Positions 1-8,169 of a stretch of DNA of 64,000 nucleotides are shown piece after piece. Positions within the stretch are counted from its first letter, which is position 1, and each line of letters starts with the position of its first letter. This stretch comes from Bacteroidota bacterium. Its GTDB lineage: Bacteria > Bacteroidota > Bacteroidia > Bacteroidales > Cfx3-03. Both the position numbers and the translations under genes were made by a program. The stretch spans positions 1,745,688 to 1,809,687 of the forward strand of contig JACAUB010000001.1 in NCBI GenBank assembly GCA_013390605.1, in the 5' to 3' direction. The notes beneath the pieces are model-generated. The model ran no database searches, was not told the DNA's origin, and saw nothing but the letters and a program-made list of their open reading frames with translations.

Positions 1-1
1 C

Positions 2-94
2 GTTTATGTATCTCAGATATTGAGAAATATATCAATTACAGCTGATTCTTTTTATGATCATCTAATATCTTTTTTGAATCATAAATCCGAATAG
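2..94 (+). CDS. C-terminal end of an unidentified protein (partial, runs off left edge)
   Basis: One frame is open from base 2 to a TAG at 92-94 and gives a 30-residue tail ending SFLNHKSE. The other forward frame starting at base 1 closes early at TGA. The stop is followed within ten bases by a strong terminator hairpin, as expected for the end of a real gene. The tail is too short to assign a family or function. The call rests only on the open frame and the terminator position. Confidence 0.45.
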   Translation, partial: VYVSQILRNISITADSFYDHLISFLNHKSE

Positions 95-100
95 AAAAAT

Positions 101-142
101 AAAAAGTGGGGTGTATAATTTATTTATACATCCCACTTTTTT
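101..142. terminator. Bidirectional intrinsic terminator
   Basis: Arms 101-118 and 124-141 form an 18-bp stem with one G-T wobble and a 5-base loop. A-rich and T-rich flanks allow it to stop transcription from both sides. It lies between the partial gene ending at 94 and the convergent glycosyltransferase gene ending at 162. Confidence 0.85.
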
Positions 143-161
143 ATAGTATAGTGAAGTACTG

Positions 162-1184
162 TTATTTATGAAACCGTTTTTTTGGTAATTCGCTGAAAGT
201 ACGTTTTCTTAAGATATAATATTCCCAAACAATATTTCCATGAAAGATACCAACTTTATGGGGTTGTATATTCTTTCTTTTTTTGATTAACTTATTGATG
301 TTGCAATAAAAACTCATGTGTGCTTTCACTACAGCCATAAAATCGGCTATGCCACCATCGATAAGAAACTTAATGGAAGCAAGTCCATCCATCATAAAGC
401 GGAGGAAGAAAATAGGTATCAGTTTTGAAGCAGGAAGGTTTTTGAAGAGCAGATAAATGTTATTTCGCATATTGAGGTAGGTCTTCTTTGGCGAGTTTTT
501 TGGAAGCGTTCCACCTCCAATATGGTAAACCACCGAATCAGGACAATACATTATGCGATAACCTTTATTTTTTATTCTCCAGCATAAATCAATTTCTTCC
601 ATATGGGCAAAGAAGTCGGCATCAAAACCATGTTCATTGTGAAATATCTCTGCACGGACAAACATACAAGCACCAGTAGCCCAAAATATTTCACATACAT
701 CGTTATATTGTCCGTTATCTTTTTCAAGCGTTTGAAATATTCTCCCCCTGCAAAAGGGATACCCAAACGTGTCAATGAAACCTCCGGCACCACCAGCATA
801 TTCAAAACTTGCCGGATCGAGGTACGAAAGAATCTTTGGTTGAGCTGCAGCGATAGATTTGTCAGCATCCATCAATGCGATAACCGGTTCTATCCAGTTT
901 TCGCCAACCTCAATATCAGAGTTCAATAAAATATAGTATTCAGCATCAATTTTTTTCAGTGCTGCATTGTATCCACCGGCATATCCTTCATTTGTTTCAT
1001 TTATAATGATTTGGACTTCCGGAAAGTTTTCTTGTAACATTTCTACAGAACCATCCGTTGATCCATTGTCGGCAACAATAATTGTAGCTTGTTGGTTGCT
1101 TCGCAATATAACCAGCGGTAAGAATTGCTCAAGATACCGTTTGCCGTTCCAGTTTAATATTACGACAGCTGTTTTTATTTTCAT
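162..1184 (-). CDS. Family 2 glycosyltransferase (rhamnosyltransferase-like)
   Basis: This 340-residue protein is an inverting GT-A glycosyltransferase, probably adding a sugar to a surface polysaccharide or LPS glycan. The N-terminus has the nucleotide-binding start TAVVILNWNGKRYLE, followed by ADNGSTDGS. The metal-binding motif NSDIEV lies near residue 90, and the acceptor region contains FFAHMEEIDLCWR, typical of the WbbL/rhamnosyltransferase branch of GT2. A weakly hydrophobic C-terminal part may contact the membrane. Its start codon overlaps the stop of the upstream acyltransferase gene by 4 bases (ATGA), so the two are probably translationally coupled. The sugar donor and acceptor cannot be read from the sequence. 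Confidence 0.85.
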   Translation of the reverse strand: MKIKTAVVILNWNGKRYLEQFLPLVILRSNQQATIIVADNGSTDGSVEMLQENFPEVQIIINETNEGYAGGYNAALKKIDAEYYILLNSDIEVGENWIEPVIALMDADKSIAAAQPKILSYLDPASFEYAGGAGGFIDTFGYPFCRGRIFQTLEKDNGQYNDVCEIFWATGACMFVRAEIFHNEHGFDADFFAHMEEIDLCWRIKNKGYRIMYCPDSVVYHIGGGTLPKNSPKKTYLNMRNNIYLLFKNLPASKLIPIFFLRFMMDGLASIKFLIDGGIADFMAVVKAHMSFYCNINKLIKKRKNIQPHKVGIFHGNIVWEYYILRKRTFSELPKKRFHK

Positions 1185-2083
1185 TTTTGCTTATTAGCTT
1201 GTTCTAGTAAATATTTTGGGTATTCGTCCCTGTATTTCCATCTCTTATGCGACCATAGCCAGTTGTAAGGTCTCTCGAGTATGATTTTTTCTAATAGTGC
1301 AACATGTTTTTCGGTAATCTCATTCTCGGCACAAAGCTTAGGTGTATCCGTAATCAGGGTCAACTCCATTTCATAAACACCTCTTTTTAAGCGATAAAGA
1401 TTAGTGAAAACCACAGGCATATCGAGTGTCTTTGCAATCTTTTCTGTGCCTTGAAAGACCGGAGTTGGTTGATGTAAGAAATTGGTCCAATATCTGATTT
1501 CATCGCGATGAGGGGTCTGATCAGCCGCAAGCATATATAGAAATTGTTGATTTCTGTTTGAAATCATCACTCTAATGGTTTGTTTAAATGGAATAATACC
1601 GGAACTATGTCTGGCTCGAATGGCTTCAATATAGTCGTTGAAAAATGGATTGGACAAAGGTTTTATCACTCCTTTTGCATTGAAAGGTGTTAGTTGTTGC
1701 ATGGTTACACCGAGCCATTCCCAATTTCCAAGATGTCCACCAATTAACAATACACTTTTACCTGTAGTATAAAGCTTTTCGAGTATCTCAGGATTTTTGA
1801 TGCTCATATGTTTTTGATAATGGGCTACCATCTTTTCTTCGCAGATTGCTTCCACCAGAATATCACTCATGTGACGAAAGTACTGGTGTGCAATTTTTTT
1901 GATTTCCTTCTTTGATTTGTCTGGAAATGAATTTGTAAGGTTTTCGTAAACAACCTTTTTTCGATATCCGACTACATAGTAAAGTACGTAATAGACAAAA
2001 TTACTAATACCATAAAGGATAAACCAAGGCAAACATTTTAGTAGATAAACGAATAAATAAAACAGTTTATGAAAGATAATCAT
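1181..2083 (-). CDS. Lipid A biosynthesis acyltransferase (LpxL/HtrB family)
   Basis: This membrane enzyme transfers an acyl chain to the lipid A precursor on the inner face of the cytoplasmic membrane. The sequence shows an N-terminal hydrophobic anchor (LFYLFVYLLKCLPWFILYG), the catalytic-type HX4D/E block GGHLGNWEW, and the downstream LAADQTP motif of the LPLAT superfamily. I chose the ATG at 2083 because homologs begin directly with the membrane anchor. An in-frame ATG at 2146 would add 21 residues without family similarity. The 300-residue length is normal. It is the first gene of a two-gene unit with the glycosyltransferase, which fits an envelope role. Which acyl position it modifies is not determinable. 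Confidence 0.88.
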   Translation of the reverse strand: MIIFHKLFYLFVYLLKCLPWFILYGISNFVYYVLYYVVGYRKKVVYENLTNSFPDKSKKEIKKIAHQYFRHMSDILVEAICEEKMVAHYQKHMSIKNPEILEKLYTTGKSVLLIGGHLGNWEWLGVTMQQLTPFNAKGVIKPLSNPFFNDYIEAIRARHSSGIIPFKQTIRVMISNRNQQFLYMLAADQTPHRDEIRYWTNFLHQPTPVFQGTEKIAKTLDMPVVFTNLYRLKRGVYEMELTLITDTPKLCAENEITEKHVALLEKIILERPYNWLWSHKRWKYRDEYPKYLLEQANKQK

Positions 2084-2204
2084 TTTGGATGATTTAATGA
2101 TTGCAAAGTTAAGGCTTTCTGTAAAGTATACCCTATAAAAATTCAAAAATTGAAGTAGATAATTATGATGGAAGCTGTATTTTTTATGTGATTGTCACTT
2201 TTTG

Positions 2205-2235
2205 TTTGGCAGTTTAAAAAAATGTTTTACCTTTG
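2205..2235 (+). promoter_or_regulatory. Promoter of the tRNA-Ser gene
   Basis: A perfect Bacteroidetes sigma-70 type promoter is present. TTTG lies at 2205-2208, then a 19-base spacer, then TACCTTTG at 2228-2235, which fits the TAnnTTTG consensus. Transcription would start about 5-7 bases later, just ahead of the tRNA at 2243. Confidence 0.8.
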
Positions 2236-2242
2236 CACCATT

Positions 2243-2327
2243 GGAGAGTTGGCAGAGTGGTCTATTGCGGCGGTCTTGAAAACCGTTGAGGGTCATACCT
2301 CCGGGGGTTCGAATCCCTCATTCTCCG
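2243..2327 (+). tRNA. tRNA-Ser (anticodon TGA)
   Basis: The acceptor stem GGAGAGT (2243-2249) pairs with ATTCTCC (2320-2326), and the discriminator base is G. The anticodon stem-loop CGGTCTTGAAAACCG presents TGA. A long variable arm, typical of serine tRNAs, precedes the T-loop GGTTCGAATCC. CCA is not encoded. It decodes UCA and related serine codons. Confidence 0.95.
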
Positions 2328-2340
2328 CAGAATGGTTAAT

Positions 2341-2367
2341 AAGAAGGGCTAACCCTTCTTTTTTTCT
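2341..2367 (+). terminator. Terminator-like hairpin between the two tRNA genes
   Basis: AAGAAGGG (2341-2348) pairs with CCCTTCTT (2353-2360) around a 4-base loop. The hairpin is followed by a T run, giving an intrinsic terminator. It suggests the two tRNA-Ser genes are at least partly separate transcripts, or that this is an RNA processing site. Confidence 0.7.
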
Positions 2368-2379
2368 TTGAAGATGATT

Positions 2380-2466
2380 GGAAAGCTGCCAGAGTGGTCG
2401 ATCGGGACTGACTCGAAATCAGTTGTACCCTTACGGGTACCGGGGGTTCGAATCCCTCGCTTTCCG
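2380..2466 (+). tRNA. tRNA-Ser (anticodon CGA)
   Basis: The acceptor stem GGAAAGC (2380-2386) pairs with GCTTTCC (2459-2465), and the discriminator is G. The anticodon loop ACTCGAAAT carries CGA. A long variable arm (GTACCC...GGGTAC) and the T-loop GGTTCGAATCC are present. CCA is not encoded. It reads UCG codons and sits 52 bases after the first tRNA-Ser. Confidence 0.95.
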
Positions 2467-2502
2467 CAATTCGCCTTTATAATCAATGTTTTACAAAGGT
2501 CG

Positions 2503-2544
2503 TACCCAGTTTGTACCTGATAATAAATCGGTATAAACTGGGTA
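2503..2544. repeat. Inverted repeat downstream of tRNA-Ser
   Basis: A 15-base arm at 2503-2517 matches the reverse complement of 2530-2544 at 14 positions, around a 12-base loop. It lies 37 bases after the 3' end of tRNA-Ser(CGA), and no T run follows on the + strand. It could be a tRNA processing or termination structure, or a remnant of an integration site. No integrase is nearby. Confidence 0.6.
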
Positions 2545-2734
2545 TATTGTTTTATCTATAAAATAAGGATCAGTCGGAAAAGTTGGGGGGGATTTGTCAT
2601 TCCAATTTGATTATATTTCACATTGCTTTAGTCTTCAATATGTTTATAGTCAGTATTATATAATCTTATTCTTCAATATCTCTTATTTAACTTAGGTTAA
2701 ATTATTCTATATCAGTGGTATTACGACTATTGGG

Positions 2735-2812
2735 TCCGGCGTGAGTCCGGCGTGGATCCGGCATCCCTTCACCATGGCTCCACTAATATGGGGGAGTTAT
2801 GGCGAAGGGATG
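2735..2812. repeat. 11-bp tandem repeats running into a palindrome
   Basis: Three consecutive 11-base units begin TCCGGC at 2735, 2746 and 2757. They are followed by a hairpin whose arms are 2762-2775 and 2799-2812, with 13 of 14 positions paired and an inner CTCC/GGAG helix. The block is G+C-rich compared with the surrounding intergenic DNA. No gene is visible between 2467 and 3061, so this is unexplained intergenic repeat DNA. Confidence 0.65.
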
Positions 2813-2960
2813 GTGAATGCATTGTGAATTCATTTGGTATTTATGTGCTGTTGTATGCTCTTAAAATTAGCGTCTTATAGGAATGATATGGCTGTATTAG
2901 ATGGAGGTTTCACGCAGAACCGGAATCTCTTATAAAATCCAAATACACATACTTTAAGCA

Positions 2961-2983
2961 GATTTCTCCCAAGAAGTCGAAAT
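2961..2983. repeat. Diverged copy of a dispersed GATTTCTC...GTCGAAAT repeat
   Basis: The block reads GATTTCTC, seven variable bases, then GTCGAAAT. It matches one arm of the palindromic element at 51406-51534. This kind of short intergenic repeat is common in Bacteroidetes genomes. Only a single arm is recognisable here. Confidence 0.45.
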
Positions 2984-3061
2984 GACGGAGTTATTTTATA
3001 CAATCAATTTGTTTTAGAAAGGCTTTCATTATTTCCCCCAACTTTTCAGATTGATCCGTAT

Positions 3062-3349
3062 TTAGTCGAGGAAGGGCTTGAATTCTTCTACATAATTGCT
3101 TGTTTGAAAGTTGATTAATTCAAAACTAGCTACACCATTTGTAATAAAGGGATCTTCATTGGCTATTTTCGTAACAACTTCCTGATCCAGTGCACGACAT
3201 AAAATTACACCACCAGTTCTTGGGTTTCTTGGACCTGAGCAGATGAAGGTTCCATTATCATAATATTTTTTTAGGTGTTGTCTGTGTCCGTCCAGATGTT
3301 TATCGACCTCTGTTAAATCAACAAGGTAAGTAAGCAAAATGATATACAT
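3062..3349 (-). CDS. YciI family protein
   Basis: This 95-residue protein is a ferredoxin-like alpha/beta barrel of the YCII family. The start MYIILLTYLVDLTEVDKHLDGHRQHL has the family's conserved His in the HRQHL segment. The centre has FICSGPRNPRTGGVILC, and DPFITNGVASFELINF follows near the C-terminus. The family is related to dimeric alpha/beta barrels, and some members act as small hydrolases or dehalogenase-like enzymes, but the substrate is usually unknown. It lies 30 bases after the OsmC-type gene on the same strand and probably shares its transcript. Confidence 0.88.
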   Translation of the reverse strand: MYIILLTYLVDLTEVDKHLDGHRQHLKKYYDNGTFICSGPRNPRTGGVILCRALDQEVVTKIANEDPFITNGVASFELINFQTSNYVEEFKPFLD

Positions 3350-3379
3350 AATTCTTATAATTAAGTGTGAATAATTTTT

Positions 3380-3832
3380 TTATTGTACGGTAACCTTGAT
3401 CGAATAATTGATTTCAATTTCGACACCATTCTTTAAATGTGCCCAAACCGGACAAATTGATTCTTCCGAAAGCTTTAACGCTCTATCCATAGCGTTATTG
3501 TCAACATCATTTGAGGTAATGGCAATATTCAACACAATCTTTTCAAAGCCTGTTGGGTGTTCAGTCCTTCGCGTTCCATTCGCTGTAATATTTAAATCAG
3601 TGATGGTTTTATTCATTTTCTTCAACAGTAGTGATACTGACGATCCTACACAAGACGATAGACTCAATAGTAGTAACTCTAAAGATGTATAGCCAAGTCC
3701 ATCACCGATGGGAGGTGTGTAATCAATGCTGATTGGTTTATTAGATCCAGCGGTTCCCAAGAAATGAATGTTTTGATTAACACGTTTAATTTCTGTTGTT
3801 AAAACCTGTTTTTCTGTGCTATTGCCTTCCAT
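3380..3832 (-). CDS. OsmC family peroxide-stress/redox protein
   Basis: This 150-residue OsmC/Ohr-fold protein likely reduces organic or fatty-acid hydroperoxides with a cysteine pair. The first Cys sits in the helix motif LLLLSLSSCVGSSVS, and the second is in EESICPVWAHL, both at canonical positions. The PIGDGLGYTSLELLL segment before the first Cys is also typical. The spacing and GRGD-less N-terminus resemble the general OsmC branch (YhfA-like) rather than strict Ohr. It is the first gene of a unit with the YciI protein. The physiological peroxide is unknown. Confidence 0.88.
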   Translation of the reverse strand: MEGNSTEKQVLTTEIKRVNQNIHFLGTAGSNKPISIDYTPPIGDGLGYTSLELLLLSLSSCVGSSVSLLLKKMNKTITDLNITANGTRRTEHPTGFEKIVLNIAITSNDVDNNAMDRALKLSEESICPVWAHLKNGVEIEINYSIKVTVQ

Positions 3833-4415
3833 TTTGTCTGTTTATTTAATTTTTTGAATAAAAAATAAAAGAAAGATATTCATCTTCTTTTCTGAGAATA
3901 AAATTAGTAAACATTGATAATTTAATCTTTTCAAATACTTATAAACTGAACATTATTACAATTGAAATAGCCAAATTGCTGCTTTAAATTACCCATGTTA
4001 TTTCTGTAACACTTTTTTTAGAAAAAACTTATACTCGTTGAAAGCAATTTTATGGATTAACATACGTGTTTTAGTATTTGTATTCTTCTTCTTTAGAAAA
4101 GGATAATTTGTGTTAAATTATTATGAATATACTCTTGAAATGTTTAAATATTAACATTTATGAATTGTGCGTATCTATTCAATAAAATTAAAAAATCATA
4201 AATTAAATAATAAAATTTTGTATAAAAATGATTATTATTTAAGAGATAAATTATTGAAATCTAGTTACTATTCTATCGAATATTTATTATGAATAAAAAT
4301 TGATGTGTTAGTTTTTTCATGGATTACAGGGTTGTGTAGTCCGATTTTATTGAAATAATTATTTTCTTTGTCCTCAAATATACCGAGACGAATCACATTC
4401 TTAATAATATTTATT
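3833..4415. other. AT-rich intergenic region with no recognised gene
   Basis: About 580 bases separate the divergent OsmC and acyl-CoA synthetase genes. Composition is very A+T-rich with many short A and T tracts. I see no convincing coding frame, RNA gene or strong palindrome. It presumably carries the two divergent promoters, but no full TTTG-N19-TAnnTTTG match stood out. Confidence 0.5.
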
Positions 4416-6074
4416 ATGTATAAGTTGTCTTATGCTCATGGTGCTACCAACATTCCATTATTGGGAGAAACCATTGGCACGAATCTAAAAAGGACTGTCG
4501 AAAAGTTTGGAAATCATGAAGCATTAATTGTTCCTTATCAAAATTATAGGGCTACATATAATGAATTCTGGAACCAAACTACTGAGATCGCCAAAGCTCT
4601 ATTAGCGAATAATGTAAAACAAGGTGATAGGGTTGGAATATGGGCCGCCAATCGTTATGAATGGGTGATTGTTCAGTATGCAACAGCACGAATTGGTGCT
4701 ATTATGGTGAATATTAATCCAGCTTATCGTCCGGTTGAATTGAAATTCGTATTAAAACATGCTGGAATTACTACCCTTATCATGTCGAAGGGATTTCGAA
4801 AAACCAACTATTTAGATATCTTAGGACAAGTAAGAGGCGATTGTGTTAATCTTAAACATATTGTTGTCATTGACCACGACTGGATATCATTTATCGAATC
4901 CGGACTTTCAATAACTGATGCTGAATTACAAGAGATTGAAGATGGTCTGCAGTTTGATGATCCAATCAATATTCAATATACTTCAGGCACTACAGAATTC
5001 CCAAAAGGAGCTACCCTTACACATAATAATATTCTGAATAACGGCTTTTTTATAGGCGAAAGATTAAAATATACACAAGATGATCGGGTTTGTTTACCGG
5101 TTCCATTTTATCATTGTTTTGGGATGGTGCTTGGAAATCTGGCTATTACAACACATGGATCCTGTATCGTTATACCGGGTGAAGCTTTTGAACCTGAAGC
5201 AGTTTTAAAAACTGTTCAGGATGTGAAGTGTACCTCTTTATATGGCGTTCCGGCTATGTTTATTGCTGAGTTGGATCATCCTAACTTTAATAAATATGAT
5301 TATTCCTCATTGCGTACAGGTATAATGGCCGGAGCTACCTGTCCGATAAAAGCCATGCGTGATGTACAGGAAAAAATGAATATGAAAGAGGTTGAAATCT
5401 GTTATGGAATGACTGAAACCTCTCCTGTTTCGGCACAGACATTGGCAAATGATCCACTTGAAAAACGTGTTGCTACTGTTGGACGTGTTCATCCCCATGT
5501 GGAGATAAAAATCATAGACCCTGCTACTGGCAAAATTGTTCCGGTAGGTCAGGAAGGTGAACTTTGTACCCGTGGATATTCTGTGATGTTGAAATATTGG
5601 AAAAACGAAGAAGCTACCAACAAGGTTATTGATGAAGCTCGGTGGATGCATTCTGGTGATGTGGCGATTATGGATAGTGATGGTTATGTCAAAATTGTTG
5701 GCCGAATCAAGGATATGATTTTACGAGGTGGTGAGAATATTGGCCCCTTGGAAATTGAAGAATATCTCCTTTCGCATGAATCTATAAGTGAGGTACATGT
5801 TATTGGCGTGCCGAGTTATAAATATGGTGAAGAGGTGATGGCCTGGGTGAAATTTAAACCGGGAAAGAGTGCCACTGAAGATGAGTTGTATAAATTCTGC
5901 TATGGACAAATTGCTTCGTTTAAAATTCCAAAATACTGGAAGTTTGTAGATAGTTTTCCTGCTACGGTTACCGGAAAGATTCGAAAAGTAGAGATGCGTG
6001 AAATATCATCACGAGAATTAGGATTAACCGGGAGAGATGCTCGAGAAACTTTTCATGAGGATGAAAGAAAGTGA
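4416..6074 (+). CDS. Acyl-CoA synthetase (AMP-binding, fatty acid ligase type)
   Basis: This 552-residue ANL-superfamily enzyme activates a carboxylic acid, likely a medium- or long-chain fatty acid, to its CoA thioester via an acyl-AMP. The ATG at 4416 is preferred because homologs begin LSYAHGA...LLGETIG. A longer frame from a TTG at 4368 adds an unconserved 16 residues. Motifs in order are the P-loop [14 protein letters not shown], the A5 motif YGMTETSP, the A7-like [20 protein letters not shown], the hinge [13 protein letters not shown], and the C-terminal lysine region [12 protein letters not shown]. The P-loop has Glu where the family usually has Gly (TSGTTGxPKG). It appears to be a single-gene unit. 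The exact chain length preference cannot be inferred. Confidence 0.88.
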   Translation: MYKLSYAHGATNIPLLGETIGTNLKRTVEKFGNHEALIVPYQNYRATYNEFWNQTTEIAKALLANNVKQGDRVGIWAANRYEWVIVQYATARIGAIMVNINPAYRPVELKFVLKHAGITTLIMSKGFRKTNYLDILGQVRGDCVNLKHIVVIDHDWISFIESGLSITDAELQEIEDGLQFDDPINIQYTSGTTEFPKGATLTHNNILNNGFFIGERLKYTQDDRVCLPVPFYHCFGMVLGNLAITTHGSCIVIPGEAFEPEAVLKTVQDVKCTSLYGVPAMFIAELDHPNFNKYDYSSLRTGIMAGATCPIKAMRDVQEKMNMKEVEICYGMTETSPVSAQTLANDPLEKRVATVGRVHPHVEIKIIDPATGKIVPVGQEGELCTRGYSVMLKYWKNEEATNKVIDEARWMHSGDVAIMDSDGYVKIVGRIKDMILRGGENIGPLEIEEYLLSHESISEVHVIGVPSYKYGEEVMAWVKFKPGKSATEDELYKFCYGQIASFKIPKYWKFVDSFPATVTGKIRKVEMREISSRELGLTGRDARETFHEDERK

Positions 6075-6302
6075 TAAATAACTGGTAATTATCCAATAAT
6101 AATTTGAGAAGGAAAATTAAATAATCAAATATTTTTCCGTGAATGACTCCTTATAGGATTTCTCTAAAAAGAATCAGGTAGGGAGTTATTCATTTTTATC
6201 TAAGATTGATCTGTAGTTTTCTTTTGCCAGTTGGCCTGAGGTTTTAGCAATAGCATTTGTAAATATTTTAATGACAGATTTTGGTAAAATAAAGTAGATA
6301 TT

Positions 6303-6335
6303 TAGTTGCAGATGTCAACTAATTATTTATTTTTG
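6303..6335 (+). promoter_or_regulatory. marR promoter with embedded palindromic operator
   Basis: TAGTTG (6303-6308), 7 bases, CAACTA (6316-6321) forms a 19-bp palindrome. It overlaps a promoter: the TTG at 6306-6308 serves as -33 element, followed by 19 bases and TATTTTTG at 6328-6335. A regulator bound here would block RNA polymerase. A near-identical site lies at 6814-6832, so this is most likely the MarR protein's own operator. It also argues that translation starts at 6357 and not within the operator. Confidence 0.8.
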
Positions 6336-6356
6336 CCAAATCTTATTTTCTTTAGA

Positions 6357-6797
6357 ATGAAAGATCAGAAATTACCTTTAGGAGTGGTCGTTGCGAAAAT
6401 GAACAGAGAGATGTTCAGGGTTCTTCGAAAACGTTTTTATGAGTCGTCAGAAACTAAACTTACCATAGAGCAGTTCGGGTTGTTGTTTGCAATCAGTAAC
6501 AATGAGGAAGATGTTGTACAACAGGATATGGCTAATTTTTTCGGGAAGGATAAGTCATCTATCTTAAGGTTAATAGACACACTGGAAGAAAAAGAATTAA
6601 TACAAAGAATTATCGATTCGCAGGATCGACGAAAGAAATGCCTGTTTGTTACCGATAAAGGAAGTGAAGTGATAAAACAATATTTAGACATTGAGTTTGG
6701 TTTATTAGATGAACTTCAAATGGGTCTTACAAAATCTGATATGGATACTTTTTATAAAGTTGTTCAGACAATACAAAAAAATGCGAAGGAATTGTAA
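6357..6797 (+). CDS. MarR family transcriptional regulator
   Basis: This 146-residue winged-helix repressor probably controls the efflux operon that follows. The recognition region shows the MarR pattern QFGLLFAISNNEEDVVQQDMANFFGKDKSSILRLIDTLEEKELIQR, and the wing DSQDRRKKCLFVTDKG carries the conserved D-x-R. I chose the ATG at 6357 because the upstream alternatives (TTG 6306, ATG 6312) fall inside the operator and promoter. It lies 184 bases ahead of the pump genes, and matching palindromes precede both it and the pump. Autoregulation and repression of the pump, relieved by a small-molecule ligand, is the likely arrangement. The inducer is unknown. Confidence 0.9.
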   Translation: MKDQKLPLGVVVAKMNREMFRVLRKRFYESSETKLTIEQFGLLFAISNNEEDVVQQDMANFFGKDKSSILRLIDTLEEKELIQRIIDSQDRRKKCLFVTDKGSEVIKQYLDIEFGLLDELQMGLTKSDMDTFYKVVQTIQKNAKEL

Positions 6798-6813
6798 TAT
6801 TTTTTTATACATA

Positions 6814-6854
6814 TAGTTGATATTTGCAACTATTGATATATGAAACCTTTTTTG
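6814..6854 (+). promoter_or_regulatory. Second MarR operator and probable promoter of the efflux operon
   Basis: TAGTTG (6814-6819), 7 bases, CAACTA (6827-6832) repeats the palindrome at 6303-6321. Read in the same orientation, the two fit TAGTTGAYATYTGCAACTA, with 17 of 19 bases identical. A TTTG inside the palindrome (6823-6826), then 20 bases, then CTTTTTTG (6847-6854) gives a plausible though weaker promoter for the genes starting at 6981. Confidence 0.75.
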
Positions 6855-6980
6855 AGAGAAAATTGGTTTTATGTATAAAGACGAATGTAATTTATAATTT
6901 TAAAATCATGTGCTTAAAAAATACTGTAAAACAATAATTTACGAAATACCATGCTAGTAGAAACCAAAATTAAAACGATT

Positions 6981-8156
6981 ATGCAAATCAAAAGAATTGG
7001 ATTTATTTTGATCATGCTTATAGCTGTTTCATGCGCCAATAAGCATAAAGGAGGACAGCCGGGAATGGCTGGGCAGGTAAATGAATATCCGGTAATGACC
7101 GTTAAGTTGGAATCGACACAACTTTTTAAAGACTATACTACTACGCTTAAAGGTCAACAAACTGTAGAAATCAGGTCGAAGATTGCTGGATATATCGAGA
7201 AAATTTATGTTGATGAAGGAGCTTATGTAAAAAAAGGTCAGTTGCTTTTCAGGTTAAATGCTAATGATCTTCAGGCCACAGTTCGTTCTGCCAATGCTCA
7301 GGTAAAAGTAGCCGAAGCTGAAGTAAATGCCGCACAGATCAACCTTGGAAAAACCAAACCATTGGTAGAAAAAAATATTATAAGCAAATTTGATCTGCAA
7401 TCTGATGAAGCGACCCTGAGAGCAAAAGAGGCACAACTGGCACAAGCCAAAGCAAATCTCGAAAATGCAAAGGCAAATTTACAATATACATTGATTACCA
7501 GTCCGGCAGAAGGAACCATCGGAACATTTCCATTTCGTGTAGGGAGCTTAGTGAGTAGTACTTCTGTAGACCCTTTGACAATTGTTTCGAACACGACAAA
7601 AATGTACGCATACTTTTCAATCAATGAAAAAGAGTTTTTGATTTTGACCAAAGGACTAAAAGGAAAAAACATTCAGGAAAAATTTCTCAAGCTACCTGGT
7701 GTTTCGTTGGTGCTGGCTGATAACTCGGAGTATGAACGTCCTGGACGTATCGAAACAGCAAGTGGCATGATAGACCAGTCAACCGGTACGGTAAATGTAC
7801 GAGCAAGCTTTCCGAATCCTGATGGTACTTTGCGTAGTGGTGGTAATGGCTCGGTACGAATTCCGCAACATTTTGACGCGGTTATTATTATTCCACAGAA
7901 AGCAACATTCGAGCTACAAGGTAAGTATTTTGTTTATGTGGTTGGGTCGGATAATAAAGTTCGTGATACCGAAATTCAAGTACTGGTTGGTAATCTGAAA
8001 GATTCATACGTGGTGACCGGTGGATTAAAGGTAGGTGATAAGATTGTGCTTGATGGAATTGCTTCATTGCGTTCCGATACCCAAATTAAACCCAAATTGG
8101 TAGATGCCGGAAGTCTTTCGGAAAATAATTCATCTGTAAATCAGGGCAAAAACTAA
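6981..8156 (+). CDS. RND efflux periplasmic adaptor lipoprotein (AcrA/MexA type)
   Basis: This 391-residue membrane fusion protein links the inner-membrane pump to the outer-membrane channel. From the ATG at 6981 the signal MQIKRIGFILIMLIAVSC ends in a lipobox with Cys at residue 18; an ATG at 6951 would only extend the signal unnaturally. The biotinyl-lipoyl half motif IRSKIAGYIEKIYVDEGAYVKKGQLLF follows. Next come an alpha-helical hairpin rich in Ala, Gln and Glu (NAQVKVAEAEVNAAQ, AKANLENAKANL), the second lipoyl half TLITSPAEGTIG, then beta-barrel and membrane-proximal domains. It is 13 bases ahead of the RND gene in an adaptor-pump-channel operon. Substrates are not predictable from sequence. 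Confidence 0.93.
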   Translation: MQIKRIGFILIMLIAVSCANKHKGGQPGMAGQVNEYPVMTVKLESTQLFKDYTTTLKGQQTVEIRSKIAGYIEKIYVDEGAYVKKGQLLFRLNANDLQATVRSANAQVKVAEAEVNAAQINLGKTKPLVEKNIISKFDLQSDEATLRAKEAQLAQAKANLENAKANLQYTLITSPAEGTIGTFPFRVGSLVSSTSVDPLTIVSNTTKMYAYFSINEKEFLILTKGLKGKNIQEKFLKLPGVSLVLADNSEYERPGRIETASGMIDQSTGTVNVRASFPNPDGTLRSGGNGSVRIPQHFDAVIIIPQKATFELQGKYFVYVVGSDNKVRDTEIQVLVGNLKDSYVVTGGLKVGDKIVLDGIASLRSDTQIKPKLVDAGSLSENNSSVNQGKN

Positions 8157-8169
8157 ATCAGAAGAAATT

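Noticed and set aside
4368..4415. TTG start of the acyl-CoA synthetase
   Set aside because: The extra residues are unlike homologs, and the ATG at 4416 gives the family's typical beginning.
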